Source: Gillisella vitis | Lineage (GTDB): Bacteria > Pseudomonadota > Alphaproteobacteria > Rhizobiales > Rhizobiaceae | Direction: 5' to 3' | Assembly (NCBI RefSeq): GCF_001541345.2 | Contig: NZ_LMVL02000008.1 | Span: 1-64,000, forward strand | Length of the DNA stretch: 64,000 nt | Shown: positions 44,311 to 53,147 of the stretch, one piece after another | How the letters are laid out: each line of letters begins with the position of its first letter | Numbering within the stretch: position 1 is the stretch's first letter | Program-made: the position numbers and the translations under genes | The notes under the pieces: generated by a model | The model's database searches: none | Seen by the model: the letters and a program-made list of their open reading frames with translations, nothing else | What the model was told of the DNA's origin: nothing

Positions 44311-45168
44311 GATGATCTCCATGGCCCTTTCCGCGGGCCGTGTCAGTGGTTTCGGTGCCATATCCGGTGGTTTGATCGGCTGCGGGATTAGCGTCTTCAT
44401 AGAGTGAAGGTCATGCCGCAGTGACATGGACATATGGCGCTGTAACTGGCAAATCAGCCGTCCTGATAGGTCAGCCGCTCCGCATAAATTTACCGCGCGG
44501 TCAAAGTAGCAGCCGGCCTTGTGCCGTCAAGCGGCCAGAGGGCGGCTATCCTGAATAATCAGCAAAACCAGTGTTTCTTCTGATGCATAATGTCCTGATC
44601 AAACCAGAATTGGCATCAGGAGGAAATGGAGTTGAAACGCGATAACGGCGCAGCATTTTTCTGCATTTGATAAAACGCAAAATACGAAAGCATCACGGAT
44701 TGCACGTTCAGCGGGCAAGGTCGGCGCAAGCTCGTCATGGGTATATGCCAGCATGATCAGATGCAGGATCGAAGGGCAGTTCGACAGCATCGATCGACCG
44801 GCGGCCACTGCTGCATAACTCTTTAAGTCTCATGGGATTTGAAGTGTGCAGGAGCAGGAATAGACGCTTTTATGAAGAGAGCGGGCTCCGAACTGCATTG
44901 GTGGTTCGGGGTCTGTTATCTTCTGGCCGGATAGGCTCGGTTATGTCGTTTGACGAGCGCCGAAAGTCGCTAATGGATTTTGAAATCTGAAATTTTATGA
45001 AGCAGATTGCCTGTTCAGCTTGCTGTCAGGAATAGCCATTAATGCAGATTCGCGCTGGCTGCTGTGCCGCTTACAACGGTTCAGGCGGGGATAGTCGAGG
45101 CGGCCGGTGTATTTTTCAACACCAAGCCGCCTTTATTTTAGGTCGAACTGTTATGTCAGCGTTATCAT
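44311..45168. other. Long intergenic region, no gene recognised
   Basis: These 858 bases separate the aminotransferase from the NolR-like regulator. They should hold the aminotransferase promoter. A degenerate TGCATAACTCTTTAAG half-repeat lies at 44808-44843 and an imperfect GGCTCCGAAC/GTTCGGGGTC hairpin near 44884-44915. The short open frames (for example 44599-44808 minus and 45042-45236 plus) lack ribosome-binding sites and coding-like composition. Confidence 0.6.
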
Positions 45169-45486
45169 TCAAGCAGCGTTTCTGCTGCTTTCCTGATGGC
45201 AGAAAATATCCTCGAGCGTGCCGAGCACTTTCATGACGGCATCCGATGTGCTGGAATAATAGATGGTCTGGGCATCGCGGCGGGTCTTGACCAGCTTCTG
45301 GGCGCGAAGCTTGGAGAGGTGCTGCGACAGCGCCGACTGGCTCAAGCCAACCTGCGAGGCGAGAACGCCAACCGGCACCTCACCCTGAACCAGGCTGCAC
45401 AGGATCATCAGTCGCTTAGGATTGGCCATGGCCGTGAGCAGGCCGGCAGCCGCATTCGAGTGATCAGACAAGTCATTGGCTTTCAT
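45169..45486 (-). CDS. ArsR-family regulator, NolR-like
   Basis: This 105-residue winged-helix protein has LLTAMANPKRLMILCSLVQGEVPVGVLASQVGLSQSALSQHLSKLRAQKLVKTRRDAQTIYY, very like rhizobial NolR, a global repressor of nodulation, growth and conjugation genes. No metal-binding Cys cluster of ArsR/SmtB type is seen in the recognition helix. AAGGAAG precedes the ATG. An 11-base CTAGA-G-TCTAG palindrome 79 bases upstream (45565-45575) may be an autoregulatory site. Confidence 0.85.
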   Translation of the reverse strand: MKANDLSDHSNAAAGLLTAMANPKRLMILCSLVQGEVPVGVLASQVGLSQSALSQHLSKLRAQKLVKTRRDAQTIYYSSTSDAVMKVLGTLEDIFCHQESSRNAA

Positions 45487-45623
45487 CTCTCAATCTTCCT
45501 TTGAAGCGATTGGCCTGCACACATGGCAGGCCCTGGTTGTTGCGTCCCACAAAAAACCCTACGCCTAGAGTCTAGCAATATGAGGAGGATTGTATATGCC
45601 TAAATTTAAGGTATCGTTTCATC

Positions 45624-46355
45624 TTAATTAGATTGGAGTGAAGGGTGTGTGTCCAAAGACACAATTTCACGCTCAAATTCGCATCTAAACAGCCTTTTAC
45701 CCCAAAAAAAGTCGATTCCGGACGCATCCAACCCGCAGATTGTGACTTTTCCCTTCGACTTTTGCCCCGTATGATAAGGGGGATTTTTTATGATTTTCAG
45801 AAGTCCATACCCTAAATCTTGTATGGTTTGATCCTCGGTTTTGCCGTCGGCAAATCTCAGTTCTGTTCGAATCAACAGATCGGCTCCATCAAGGACAAAG
45901 GCTTTTCCGAACCCGCCGTTTAAAGCGGCGCGTTGTGGCATGAGCTGAAAAAACAGAAAATCCGGAAAGTCGATATAGAGCTTTGCCTTGGGATGACGGG
46001 CCAGGAAGCGGCGGCGCATCGTCTGATGGATGTCGCTGTCGGGGTCCACCGGGCTTGCAAGGCATTGCACGCTGAGACGTGGATGGGCGAGCGGATCGCC
46101 CTTGCCGGGTTCGCCAGCCAGCAGCGATACGCGGGGATCGGCCAGCATGGCCCTGGTGTGAGCCGACAGGCGCGAGACCAAAACCGTCAGCGTTCCATCC
46201 GGCATGGTGCCCATCAGCACGCGGCTGACGAAAGGCCCGCCGGTTTGCGGATCGAGAACGCCCAAGGGAACATGGGTGGCGCTGCGCAACAGGGTTCGCG
46301 CTTGGCGCCGCGCCTCGTCATCGGTCGGACGGATGGGAGAGGGGCGGTCGATCAT
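45624..46355 (-). CDS. HugZ-like pyridoxamine 5'-phosphate oxidase-fold protein
   Basis: The 243-residue split-barrel protein has ARTLLRSATHVPLGVLDPQTGGPFVSRVLMG, the flavin/heme-binding barrel start, VSLLAGEPGKGDPLAHPRLSV and RAALNGGFGKAFVLDGADLL, as in the HugZ heme-utilisation family. The C-terminal part (GIDFFWGKRLFRCEFEREI) resembles the DUF2470-like tail. Some members degrade heme, others bind flavin only; which applies here is not shown. Confidence 0.82.
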   Translation of the reverse strand: MIDRPSPIRPTDDEARRQARTLLRSATHVPLGVLDPQTGGPFVSRVLMGTMPDGTLTVLVSRLSAHTRAMLADPRVSLLAGEPGKGDPLAHPRLSVQCLASPVDPDSDIHQTMRRRFLARHPKAKLYIDFPDFLFFQLMPQRAALNGGFGKAFVLDGADLLIRTELRFADGKTEDQTIQDLGYGLLKIIKNPPYHTGQKSKGKVTICGLDASGIDFFWGKRLFRCEFEREIVSLDTHPSLQSN

Positions 46356-46432
46356 CGGGTTGTCTCATGGTTTATGGCTGGCGGTGGGGCAGGGCTCCGA
46401 CCATACCGTAGCGTTCCGTCACGCGAAAGCGT

Positions 46433-46496
46433 CAAGGGCCGCCACTTACGGCATCACGGCTTTATAAAAACGCGATACCGTAAGCGGCGGCCCTTG
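46433..46496. repeat. Large imperfect inverted repeat after choV
   Basis: CAAGGGCCGCC (46433-46443) pairs with GGCGGCCCTTG (46486-46496), CTTACGG with CCGTAAG and ATC with GAT, giving about 25 paired positions with three mismatches around a GCTTTATAAAAA-like loop. It lies 60 bases past the choV stop, between choV and the HugZ-like gene, and may end the cho transcript. Confidence 0.7.
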
Positions 46497-46555
46497 GGTA
46501 AATGGTGTCGTTCTGCGCCTTCTCCGCACAACGTCGTGTGTTCAGCCTTTCTACG

Positions 46556-47599
46556 TCAGGTCTGGCGGTGCCGGGTCAGGGCCGAGACCACATCCTGCGC
46601 GCCGATCGCACCAATCACCGTGCCGTTCTCCACCACGCCGACCAGGCCTGGCTGGCGGGCCATGGCGTCAAGAATATCGATCAGCGGCGTTTCCGGCGCG
46701 GCGGTGGCGGTGACGCCGACACCCGGCGTGTGACTGGTGCCGGCGGTCATGACATCTCTCGCCGTCAGCATGCTGATCGGGTTCATGTTACGCACGAAAT
46801 CGGCGACATATTGATCCGCCGGGTTCTGGACGATCTGCTGCGGTGTGCCGCATTGGATGATCCGACCGCTTTCCATTATGGCGATGCGGTTGCCGATCCG
46901 GAAGGCCTCATCCAGATCGTGGCTGACGAACAGGATGGTCTTTTTCAGCCGGTGCTGGAACTCCAGCAATTCATCCTGCAAGCGGGTGCGGATCAGAGGA
47001 TCGAGCGCCGAGAACGGTTCGTCCATCAACAGGATCGGCGCGCCGGTGGCAAAGGCGCGGGCCAGACCAACCCGCTGCTGCATGCCGCCGGACAATTCGT
47101 CCACCTTGCGGTCGGCCCATTGCGTCAGGTTGACCAGTTCCAACTGCTCGGCAACGATTTTCCGGCGTTCCTTTTCGCCGACCCCGGCCAATTCCAGCCC
47201 GAAGCCGATATTGTCGGCAACGCTGCGCCAGGGTAAGAGGCCGAATTGCTGGAACACCATCGAGACGCTGTGCATGCGCAGGTCGCGCAATGCCTTGCGG
47301 CTGGCCTGGTAGGGATCGACGAAGCCATTGCGTGACTTGACCGACACCGAGCCGCGCACCACAGGCGCCAACCCGTTGACGGCCCGCAGCAGCGTCGATT
47401 TGCCGGAGCCGGACAAGCCCATCAGCACCAGGATTTCGCCTTCCTTCAAGGTCAGCGAGGCATTGGCCACGCCGAGGATCAGGCCGGTTTCCGTGTTGAT
47501 CTCGTCGCGTGTCCGGCCCTGATCGACCAGGGCAAGCGCCTTTTGGGGCCGATCACCGAAGATGATGTCGACATTTCCGAAGATGACTGCATCGCTCAT
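46556..47599 (-). CDS. choV: Choline ABC transporter ATP-binding protein
   Basis: This 347-residue ATPase of the glycine betaine/choline family starts with AVIFGNVDIIFGDRPQKALALVDQG, a signature of ChoV, has Walker A GLSGSGKSTLLRAVNG, signature LSGGMQQR, Walker B ILLMDEPFSALDPLIR, and a C-terminal CBS-like segment (about residues 275-345: MTAGTSHTPG, GVVENGTVIGAIG). It overlaps choW by four bases. It powers high-affinity choline uptake, feeding betaine synthesis as osmoprotectant or carbon source. Confidence 0.95.
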   Translation of the reverse strand: MSDAVIFGNVDIIFGDRPQKALALVDQGRTRDEINTETGLILGVANASLTLKEGEILVLMGLSGSGKSTLLRAVNGLAPVVRGSVSVKSRNGFVDPYQASRKALRDLRMHSVSMVFQQFGLLPWRSVADNIGFGLELAGVGEKERRKIVAEQLELVNLTQWADRKVDELSGGMQQRVGLARAFATGAPILLMDEPFSALDPLIRTRLQDELLEFQHRLKKTILFVSHDLDEAFRIGNRIAIMESGRIIQCGTPQQIVQNPADQYVADFVRNMNPISMLTARDVMTAGTSHTPGVGVTATAAPETPLIDILDAMARQPGLVGVVENGTVIGAIGAQDVVSALTRHRQT

Positions 47600-48441
47600 T
47601 GGTCATCTCCCGCCGATGGAATGCGGAACATCCGGTCCAGAATGATCGCCAGAATGACGATACAAAGGCCCGCTTCGAAACCTCTGGCAATATTGACGGT
47701 ATTCAGCGCCCGCACCACCGGAACACCGAGACCGGCAGCGCCGACCAGGGCGGCAATCACCACCATGGAAAGCGACAGCATAATGGTCTGGGTCAGCCCC
47801 GCCATGATCTGTGGCAGCGCATAGGGCAATTCCACCTTGCGCAGCACCTGGGTGGGCGTGGCGCCGAAGGCAACGGCAGCTTCCACCAGGGAGGAAGGGG
47901 TGGAGACAATGCCGAGCCGGGTGAGGCGGATGGGTGAGGGGACGGCAAAGATCACCGTGGCGATCAGGCCGGGAACCATGCCGAGCCCGAACAGGATCAG
48001 CGCCGGGATGAGGTAGACGAAGGTCGGGATGGTTTGCATCAGGTCCAGGACCGGGCGCATCAGCGCGTAGATCCATGTCCGGCGCGCGGCCAGGATGCCG
48101 AGCGGCACGCCGATCACCATGCAGACGGCGGTGGAGGCCAGAACCAGGGCCAGCGTCTCGGTGGTTTCCTTGAAATAGCCCTGGTTGATGATCAGCGCGA
48201 GGCCGAGAAAGGTGAAGATCGCCACGAGAAGGGAGCGGCGTAGCAGCCAGGCGATAATGCTGATGGCAAGTGCCGTCACCAGCGGGTGGGGATATTGCAG
48301 CACGAACAGAACGCCATCGATACTGCTTGAAATGAGGTGGGAGAGCCAGTCGAAAAACCAGGCTCCATTGGCCGTCAGCCAGTCAACAACGACTTTGGCG
48401 GTGGGGCCGATGGGAATTTTGAAATCAGTCAGCCAATCCAC
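47596..48441 (-). CDS. choW: Choline ABC transporter permease
   Basis: The 281-residue ProW-like inner-membrane permease has an N-terminal DWLTDFKIPIGPTAKVVVDWLT segment typical of ChoW, about six hydrophobic segments and the EAA-like loop EAAVAFGATPTQVLRKVELPYALPQI. The start is GTG at 48441 with AAAGGA at normal spacing, giving the family length. It lies between choX and choV; the 250-base gap from choX carries a repeat element. Confidence 0.94.
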   Translation of the reverse strand: MDWLTDFKIPIGPTAKVVVDWLTANGAWFFDWLSHLISSSIDGVLFVLQYPHPLVTALAISIIAWLLRRSLLVAIFTFLGLALIINQGYFKETTETLALVLASTAVCMVIGVPLGILAARRTWIYALMRPVLDLMQTIPTFVYLIPALILFGLGMVPGLIATVIFAVPSPIRLTRLGIVSTPSSLVEAAVAFGATPTQVLRKVELPYALPQIMAGLTQTIMLSLSMVVIAALVGAAGLGVPVVRALNTVNIARGFEAGLCIVILAIILDRMFRIPSAGDDQ

Positions 48442-48538
48442 TGAAACGCATCCTTTCGAGCATTTGCAGGAAATGCGTAAAAAAAGAGAATAAGGAATAG
48501 CGGTGCCAGGGCGCAATGTTTCGCCCCGGCGCTATCGT

Positions 48539-48681
48539 TCACAGTCTGTTCAAGAATTGCTGCTGGCCTGGCGAAAATGGTGATTTCGAGAACCGGAACG
48601 GAGCGTACTTAACGTACGTGAGTACCGGAAGCGCAGAAATTGCCATTTGCAGGCGGCCAGCGGCGATTATTGGATAGACTG
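48539..48681 (-). repeat. Intergenic repeat, copy B (inverted relative to copy A)
   Basis: Read on the minus strand this is the same element as 35515-35713 without the inserted hairpin, and the two are nearly identical over the shared parts. It contains the 21-base near-palindrome GTACTTAACGTACGTGAGTAC (48608-48628) around a central ACGTACGT. It sits between choX and choW within the probable choXWV operon. Confidence 0.85.
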
Positions 48682-48691
48682 CCAGTGGTGC

Positions 48692-49663
48692 TTACAAGCC
48701 AAGCTTGGTCTTGACCGCCGCCAGTCCGTCCTTGCCATCCTTGGTGGTGACGCCAGCCAACCAGGGCTCGATCACGGTTGGATTGGCCTTCAACCAGGTC
48801 TTGGCAGCCTTGTCGGCGTCTTCGCCATCATCGAGGATCTTGCCCATGATGGCATTTTCCATGTCGAGCGAAAACTTCATGTTGGTGAGCAGCTTGCCGA
48901 CATTTGGACATTCCTTGGCATAGCCGCCGCGCGCCACCGTATAAACCGTCGCGCCACCGTAATTGGGGCCGAACACCGTGTCGTCGCCATCGGCGAGATA
49001 GGTGATCTGGTGGGCGGTGTTCATCGGATGTGGCGCCCAGGCCAGGAAGATCACTGGCTTGTTTTCCTTGTCGGCGCGGGTCACCTGGCTCAACATGCCT
49101 TGTTCGGAGCTTTCGACGACGTTGAAGCCCTTGAGGCCGAATTTGTCGCCGTCGATCAGCGACACGATCATGCCATTGCCTTCATTGCCCGGCTCGATCC
49201 CGTAGATCTTGCCATCAAGTTCGGCCTTGTGGGCGGCGACATCCTTGAAGCTCTTAATGCCGAGCTTGGCGCCAGCCGCATTAGTGGCCAGCGTGTATTT
49301 TGCGCCTTCAAGGTTGACGGCGACGCTGTCGATCGATTTGTCGTCGAGATATTGCTGGATGGCTTCCTTCTGGGCTGGCATCCAATTGCCGAGGAAGACG
49401 TCGATATCCTTGTTCTTCATGGAGGAATAGGTCACGGGTACGCCGAGCGTCTTGACGTCGGCCTTATAACCCAGTGCCTCCAGAACGGTGACGAAGGAGG
49501 CATTGGTGGAGGCCAAGTCCGTCCAGCCGACATCCGAGATGCGAACGGTGCCGCAACTGGCGGCTTCCGCCGCAAAGGCAGCCGGGCTGAATGCTGCGAC
49601 GCATCCGGCCAAGGCCAGCGCGTATTTCGGCAGTGCAAATTTCAGTGTCTTGGCAATCGGCAT
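48692..49663 (-). CDS. choX: Choline ABC transporter substrate-binding protein
   Basis: This 323-residue periplasmic protein has a signal peptide (residues 1-31, cleavage near AAFAAEA) and OpuAC/ProX-like features: RISDVGWTDLASTNASFVTVLEALGY, FLGNWMPAQKEAI, IYGIEPGNEGNGMIVSLI, FLAWAPHPMN and a GPNYGGATVYTVARGGYAKECPN segment with the aromatic cage residues expected for trimethylammonium binding. It heads the choXWV group. Confidence 0.95.
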   Translation of the reverse strand: MPIAKTLKFALPKYALALAGCVAAFSPAAFAAEAASCGTVRISDVGWTDLASTNASFVTVLEALGYKADVKTLGVPVTYSSMKNKDIDVFLGNWMPAQKEAIQQYLDDKSIDSVAVNLEGAKYTLATNAAGAKLGIKSFKDVAAHKAELDGKIYGIEPGNEGNGMIVSLIDGDKFGLKGFNVVESSEQGMLSQVTRADKENKPVIFLAWAPHPMNTAHQITYLADGDDTVFGPNYGGATVYTVARGGYAKECPNVGKLLTNMKFSLDMENAIMGKILDDGEDADKAAKTWLKANPTVIEPWLAGVTTKDGKDGLAAVKTKLGL

Positions 49664-50026
49664 ATTATGCTCCTTTTTTAGTTCCCGGCATTATGAATAC
49701 ATAAACAGCCGAGGCAAGCCTGCGTGTTCGCGCCGGTCCATAGGGGGTATTTGCGACATTTTGTCATCCCGACCTGAAAATGTGCTGTATCGCCGCAAAT
49801 CCGGGCTGCTCGGGTGCAGAGCAGGTAGGCATCCGTGTGGTTGATTTTTTTTATGACGAGGCGTTCCGGGGAAGGATTTTGTGGCACGGTCTTGTCCAAC
49901 CCCTGTTCTGATCTCTTGTCGAAATCCCGACAGAAATCGTGGGATTTTCGATTTTGCGGGTTAAAACCGCCTCGTTTTTGTGCTGCATGGCGGCGCCAAG
50001 AGACGAACCGCAGGGAGCTGGTGCTG
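49664..50026. other. Divergent intergenic region between choX and tdk
   Basis: These 363 bases must hold the choX promoter (choX ribosome-binding site AAAGGAG at 49671-49677 on the minus strand) and the tdk promoter. No repeat family, RNA gene or convincing small gene was recognised. BetI-type control of choX is possible but no clear palindrome was found. Confidence 0.5.
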
Positions 50027-50605
50027 ATGGCCAAGCTGTATTTCAATTATGCCGCCATGAATGCCGGTAAATCCACCATGCTGTTGCAGGCCTCCTACAA
50101 TTATCAGGAGCGCGGTATGCGCACGGTGATTTTTGTCGCCGCACTGGATGATCGAGCCGGGCGTGGCCGGGTCGCTTCCCGCATTGGGCTGTCCAGCCCG
50201 GCGGAAACCTTTGAGCCGGGAACCGATCTGTTTGCCGTGGTTGAGGCCATGCATGCGCACGAGCCGATTGCATGCGTGTTTGTCGATGAGGCCAATTTTT
50301 TGAGCGAGCACCATGTCTGGCAATTGGCGCGGATTGCCGACCGCCTGCACATTCCGGTCATGGCCTATGGGTTGCGCACGGATTTTCAGGGTCAGCTGTT
50401 TCCCGCCTCCCGACTGCTGCTGGGTATTGCCGATGAATTGCGGGAAATCCGTACGATCTGCCATTGCGGCCGCAAGGCGACGATGAATGCCCGCTTCGAT
50501 GCAAGCGGCCAGGTGATGCGTGAGGGTGAACAGATCGAAGTCGGGGGTAACGAAAAATACGTGTCCTTCTGCCGCCTGCATTGGGATGAACTGTTCAATG
50601 GTTGA
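50027..50605 (+). CDS. tdk: Thymidine kinase
   Basis: The 192-residue type II thymidine kinase salvages thymidine to dTMP. It has the P-loop YAAMNAGKSTMLLQ, CVFVDEANFLSEHHVWQL (Walker B and lid), VMAYGLRTDFQGQLFPASRLLLGIAD and a structural zinc site with CHCGRKA and a later Cys in FCRLH. The ATG at 50027 follows AGGGAG. The longer frame upstream is not conserved in character. Confidence 0.96.
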   Translation: MAKLYFNYAAMNAGKSTMLLQASYNYQERGMRTVIFVAALDDRAGRGRVASRIGLSSPAETFEPGTDLFAVVEAMHAHEPIACVFVDEANFLSEHHVWQLARIADRLHIPVMAYGLRTDFQGQLFPASRLLLGIADELREIRTICHCGRKATMNARFDASGQVMREGEQIEVGGNEKYVSFCRLHWDELFNG

Positions 50606-50784
50606 AAATTGCCTTTTGGCAAATTCAGCGGGCTATTCTTGAAAATATCGTCCCTTGCAAAGCGAGACCGCTTAAAAACGCCGGTTTGTCGTTGTTATTG
50701 TTGATGGGCAGACATATCTGTTGAGCAGTGACCGGACGCCGTGCGTCCGCCGTTGCCATGACCACAGGACGGGAGACAGGGCAG

Positions 50785-51894
50785 ATGCTGAATGCGCTAA
50801 CGGGGTTTTTCCGAGGGCTCTGGGGAGCGCTTCGGCGCAGCGGTAATCTTCTCTATACGGCGGTGGCCTGGCCCTTCCGCGCCCGCCATAGCGAAGCGGG
50901 TAAGCGGGCCTATATTTTCCGCGGCTCCGTCGCCCTGATCGTCTTGGTGCTGATTGCGGCCTATGGGCAGTTTTTGTGGCGCACGCAGGTCTGGTATGGC
51001 TTTGATCCGGCCTTTGCCAAGGCCTATGGCTTTGCCGACCGAAAGGTTGCCGCCGGACAGCAGATTGCCGACAAGCCCGGCACCTGCCAGAATTCCGCTA
51101 TCGTCACCACGGTTGCCGACCTGACGGATTCCAATGTCAACCAGAATGTCTGGGTGTCTTCGACACTGCTCTACAAGCTTGGCCTGTTCGGGATGAGCTG
51201 GGATGACACGCCGTTCTTCGACAACAAGGCCTCGTTTCAGCGCGGTATCAACCAGGTAGCGCGCCGGGTTGGCATCGTATTGGCCGACGATCTGGGCCGG
51301 GTGAGGGGCACGTCCGGTATCAATACCGATCTGCAGGATGCGCGTGGCAATATCCAGTTTAACGAAGGCACCTGGTATTTCGGCGCCAATCCTTTTGGCT
51401 TCAAGACGCCTACGCCAAGCTATTATCGCGCCGCAATCACCAGCTGGCGCGGTTTTAATTCAGATCTTGAGACCTGTAAGGCTGTGTTTGACGCCCGGGC
51501 TGACAATCTCGTCAAACTGCTCGATGGATTGGCCAGCGACCTCGGCAACACATCCGACATTCTGCGCCGCCGCTCGGAAGAGCATAATGGCGGCTGGTTC
51601 GACACGCGGGCCGACGACCGTTTCTGGTTCGCCTATGGCCAACTCTATGGACAATACGCCCTGTTTCAGGCGGCAAAGGCCGATTTCATCGACGTGGTGC
51701 GCGAACGCAATCTGACGGCGATCTGGGCGGAGCTGGAAAAGCAGTTCGAAGCTGCACTCAAGGTTCAGCCGATGATTGTCTCCAACGGCAGCGAGGACGG
51801 GTTGTTCATGCCGAACCACCTCTCGACCATGGGCTTCTACACGTTGCGTGTGCGCGCCAATATGGTGGAATTGCGAGCCGTCCTGCAACGCTGA
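50785..51894 (+). CDS. DUF2333 family membrane-anchored protein
   Basis: This 369-residue protein has one transmembrane helix near residues 45-62 (GSVALIVLVLIAAYGQFLWRT) and a large periplasmic part with TCQNSAIVTTVADLTDSNVNQNVWVSSTLLYKLGLFGMSWDDTPFFDNKASFQRG and FMPNHLSTMGFYTLRVRANMVELRAVL, typical of DUF2333. The role of the family is unknown. GGGAG stands nine bases before the ATG at 50785; GTG 50728 and ATG 50758 are alternative starts. Confidence 0.85.
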   Translation: MLNALTGFFRGLWGALRRSGNLLYTAVAWPFRARHSEAGKRAYIFRGSVALIVLVLIAAYGQFLWRTQVWYGFDPAFAKAYGFADRKVAAGQQIADKPGTCQNSAIVTTVADLTDSNVNQNVWVSSTLLYKLGLFGMSWDDTPFFDNKASFQRGINQVARRVGIVLADDLGRVRGTSGINTDLQDARGNIQFNEGTWYFGANPFGFKTPTPSYYRAAITSWRGFNSDLETCKAVFDARADNLVKLLDGLASDLGNTSDILRRRSEEHNGGWFDTRADDRFWFAYGQLYGQYALFQAAKADFIDVVRERNLTAIWAELEKQFEAALKVQPMIVSNGSEDGLFMPNHLSTMGFYTLRVRANMVELRAVLQR

Positions 51895-51932
51895 CGGTCA
51901 GTGGCCCGGCGGGCAGACCGCCGGGCCATGTC

Positions 51933-52382
51933 TTACAATTCGATGAAGCTTGCCGTGGGTTCCAGTTGAAACAACTCATGCAGCATGCCGCGATATTCGC
52001 CTGATCCTCCTTCCACGGGATGATAGAGGCCGACGGTACGAATATATTTCAAGGTACCGCTTGTGGTGATGATCCGGTGGATACTGTGGAAAACACCACG
52101 ACTGGTGGCGGCGCGATAATAGCTGTCCATCACTTGGTCCACGTCCTGCGGGTGCATGCGGTCGCAGAGATCCTTTACATTCAATGGACCTTCAGCATGG
52201 TCTAGCTCGTAGAGTTTCGACACATGCGGCGTGCCATATAAATGGCCCTGATCTATATCCAGTCGCCAGAAGCCACAGATATTCATGGCCTGGGTGAGGT
52301 TGACGACATCACATTCTTGCAATCCAATTGAATGAAAATCTTGAAGCGGACAAGGCCGCGGTTTGTTCGAGCGCCAAGCCAA
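51933..52382 (-). CDS. PAS-domain protein
   Basis: The 149-residue protein is essentially one PAS fold (ICGFWRLDIDQGHLYGTPHVSKLYEL, LCDRMHPQDVDQVMDSYYRAATSRGVFHSIHRI, GTLKYIRTVGLYHP), PAS-3 type, with no output domain. The start is TTG at 52382, chosen because GGGAGG lies eight bases upstream. It follows the LuxR gene by 39 bases and is probably co-transcribed, so it could sense a signal for that regulator (inference). Confidence 0.72.
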   Translation of the reverse strand: MAWRSNKPRPCPLQDFHSIGLQECDVVNLTQAMNICGFWRLDIDQGHLYGTPHVSKLYELDHAEGPLNVKDLCDRMHPQDVDQVMDSYYRAATSRGVFHSIHRIITTSGTLKYIRTVGLYHPVEGGSGEYRGMLHELFQLEPTASFIEL

Positions 52383-52421
52383 GTGAAAAGCCTCCCTTTT
52401 GGCTTGGCTGAAGCAAATGAA

Positions 52422-53147
52422 TTATTGAATGAGCTTCAGCCTAATGGCCTTTGCTACCAATTGCGTCCGGTTGACGCAATCCAGCTTTTTCATAGCTGTT
52501 GTCATATACGCGTTTATGGTGTGGTCGGAGAGGCTGAGGATCTGGCCAATTTCCACTGAGGTTTTGCCCTGCGCCGTCCAGCGAAGCACTTCCAACTCGC
52601 GCACGGAGAGAACATCGACATTCATCAATTCCGTGCGGCGGAGGCGGTCATAGGTGTCGAAAACCGCCATTGCCAGCATGCCCAGTTCATTAACCTCGCA
52701 TTGGGCAAGAGGCGAGCGGTCTCCATCGAACCGCATGAAATACAGCCGGGAATCAAGGGAGGGGAAAATGAAGACAACGCCGACGATCAGTTTGAACCGC
52801 AACATCAGGTCGCGCATGGCAGGCGGCCATTCCTCCGCCATGTCATTCGGTTCCCTGAATTTCATGTCCCAGGTTTGCGGCAGGATCGAGCCGGCAAATT
52901 TCTTGACCACCGGGCAGAATTTCACGAACTGGTGGCGGTCGAACTCATGGCCGAATTCCATCGGCAAGGTGGTTTCCATGACCAGCGGCATGAGATGCAC
53001 ATCGGTCGCACACGGTGCGATCAGGATACTGCCATGCGACAGGCCAAACGCCTGGGCAACATTGCGCAGGACATCCGTGCAATGCTCACGGCTTTCCATT
53101 GCGGTTATTTCTGTACTGAGCAGTGTCTGGCGCTCGGCGATCAACAT
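52422..53147 (-). CDS. LuxR-family regulator with atypical autoinducer-like domain
   Basis: This 241-residue regulator has a C-terminal LuxR helix-turn-helix (LSVRELEVLRWTAQGKTSVEIGQILSLSDHTINAYMTTAMKKL, about residues 178-220). The N-terminal domain is arranged like an acyl-homoserine-lactone sensor, but in the expected YxxxDPVV segment it reads FVKFCPVVKKF, with Cys where AHL binders have the invariant Asp. It is therefore probably not a standard AHL receptor. No luxI-type synthase is nearby. The ATG at 53147 lacks a clear ribosome-binding site, so the exact start is uncertain. Confidence 0.85.
   Translation of the reverse strand: MLIAERQTLLSTEITAMESREHCTDVLRNVAQAFGLSHGSILIAPCATDVHLMPLVMETTLPMEFGHEFDRHQFVKFCPVVKKFAGSILPQTWDMKFREPNDMAEEWPPAMRDLMLRFKLIVGVVFIFPSLDSRLYFMRFDGDRSPLAQCEVNELGMLAMAVFDTYDRLRRTELMNVDVLSVRELEVLRWTAQGKTSVEIGQILSLSDHTINAYMTTAMKKLDCVNRTQLVAKAIRLKLIQ

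Noticed and set aside
45042..45236. 64-codon plus-strand frame
   Set aside because: Cys/Gly/Arg-rich and overlaps the 3' end of the NolR-like gene; looks like chance coding.
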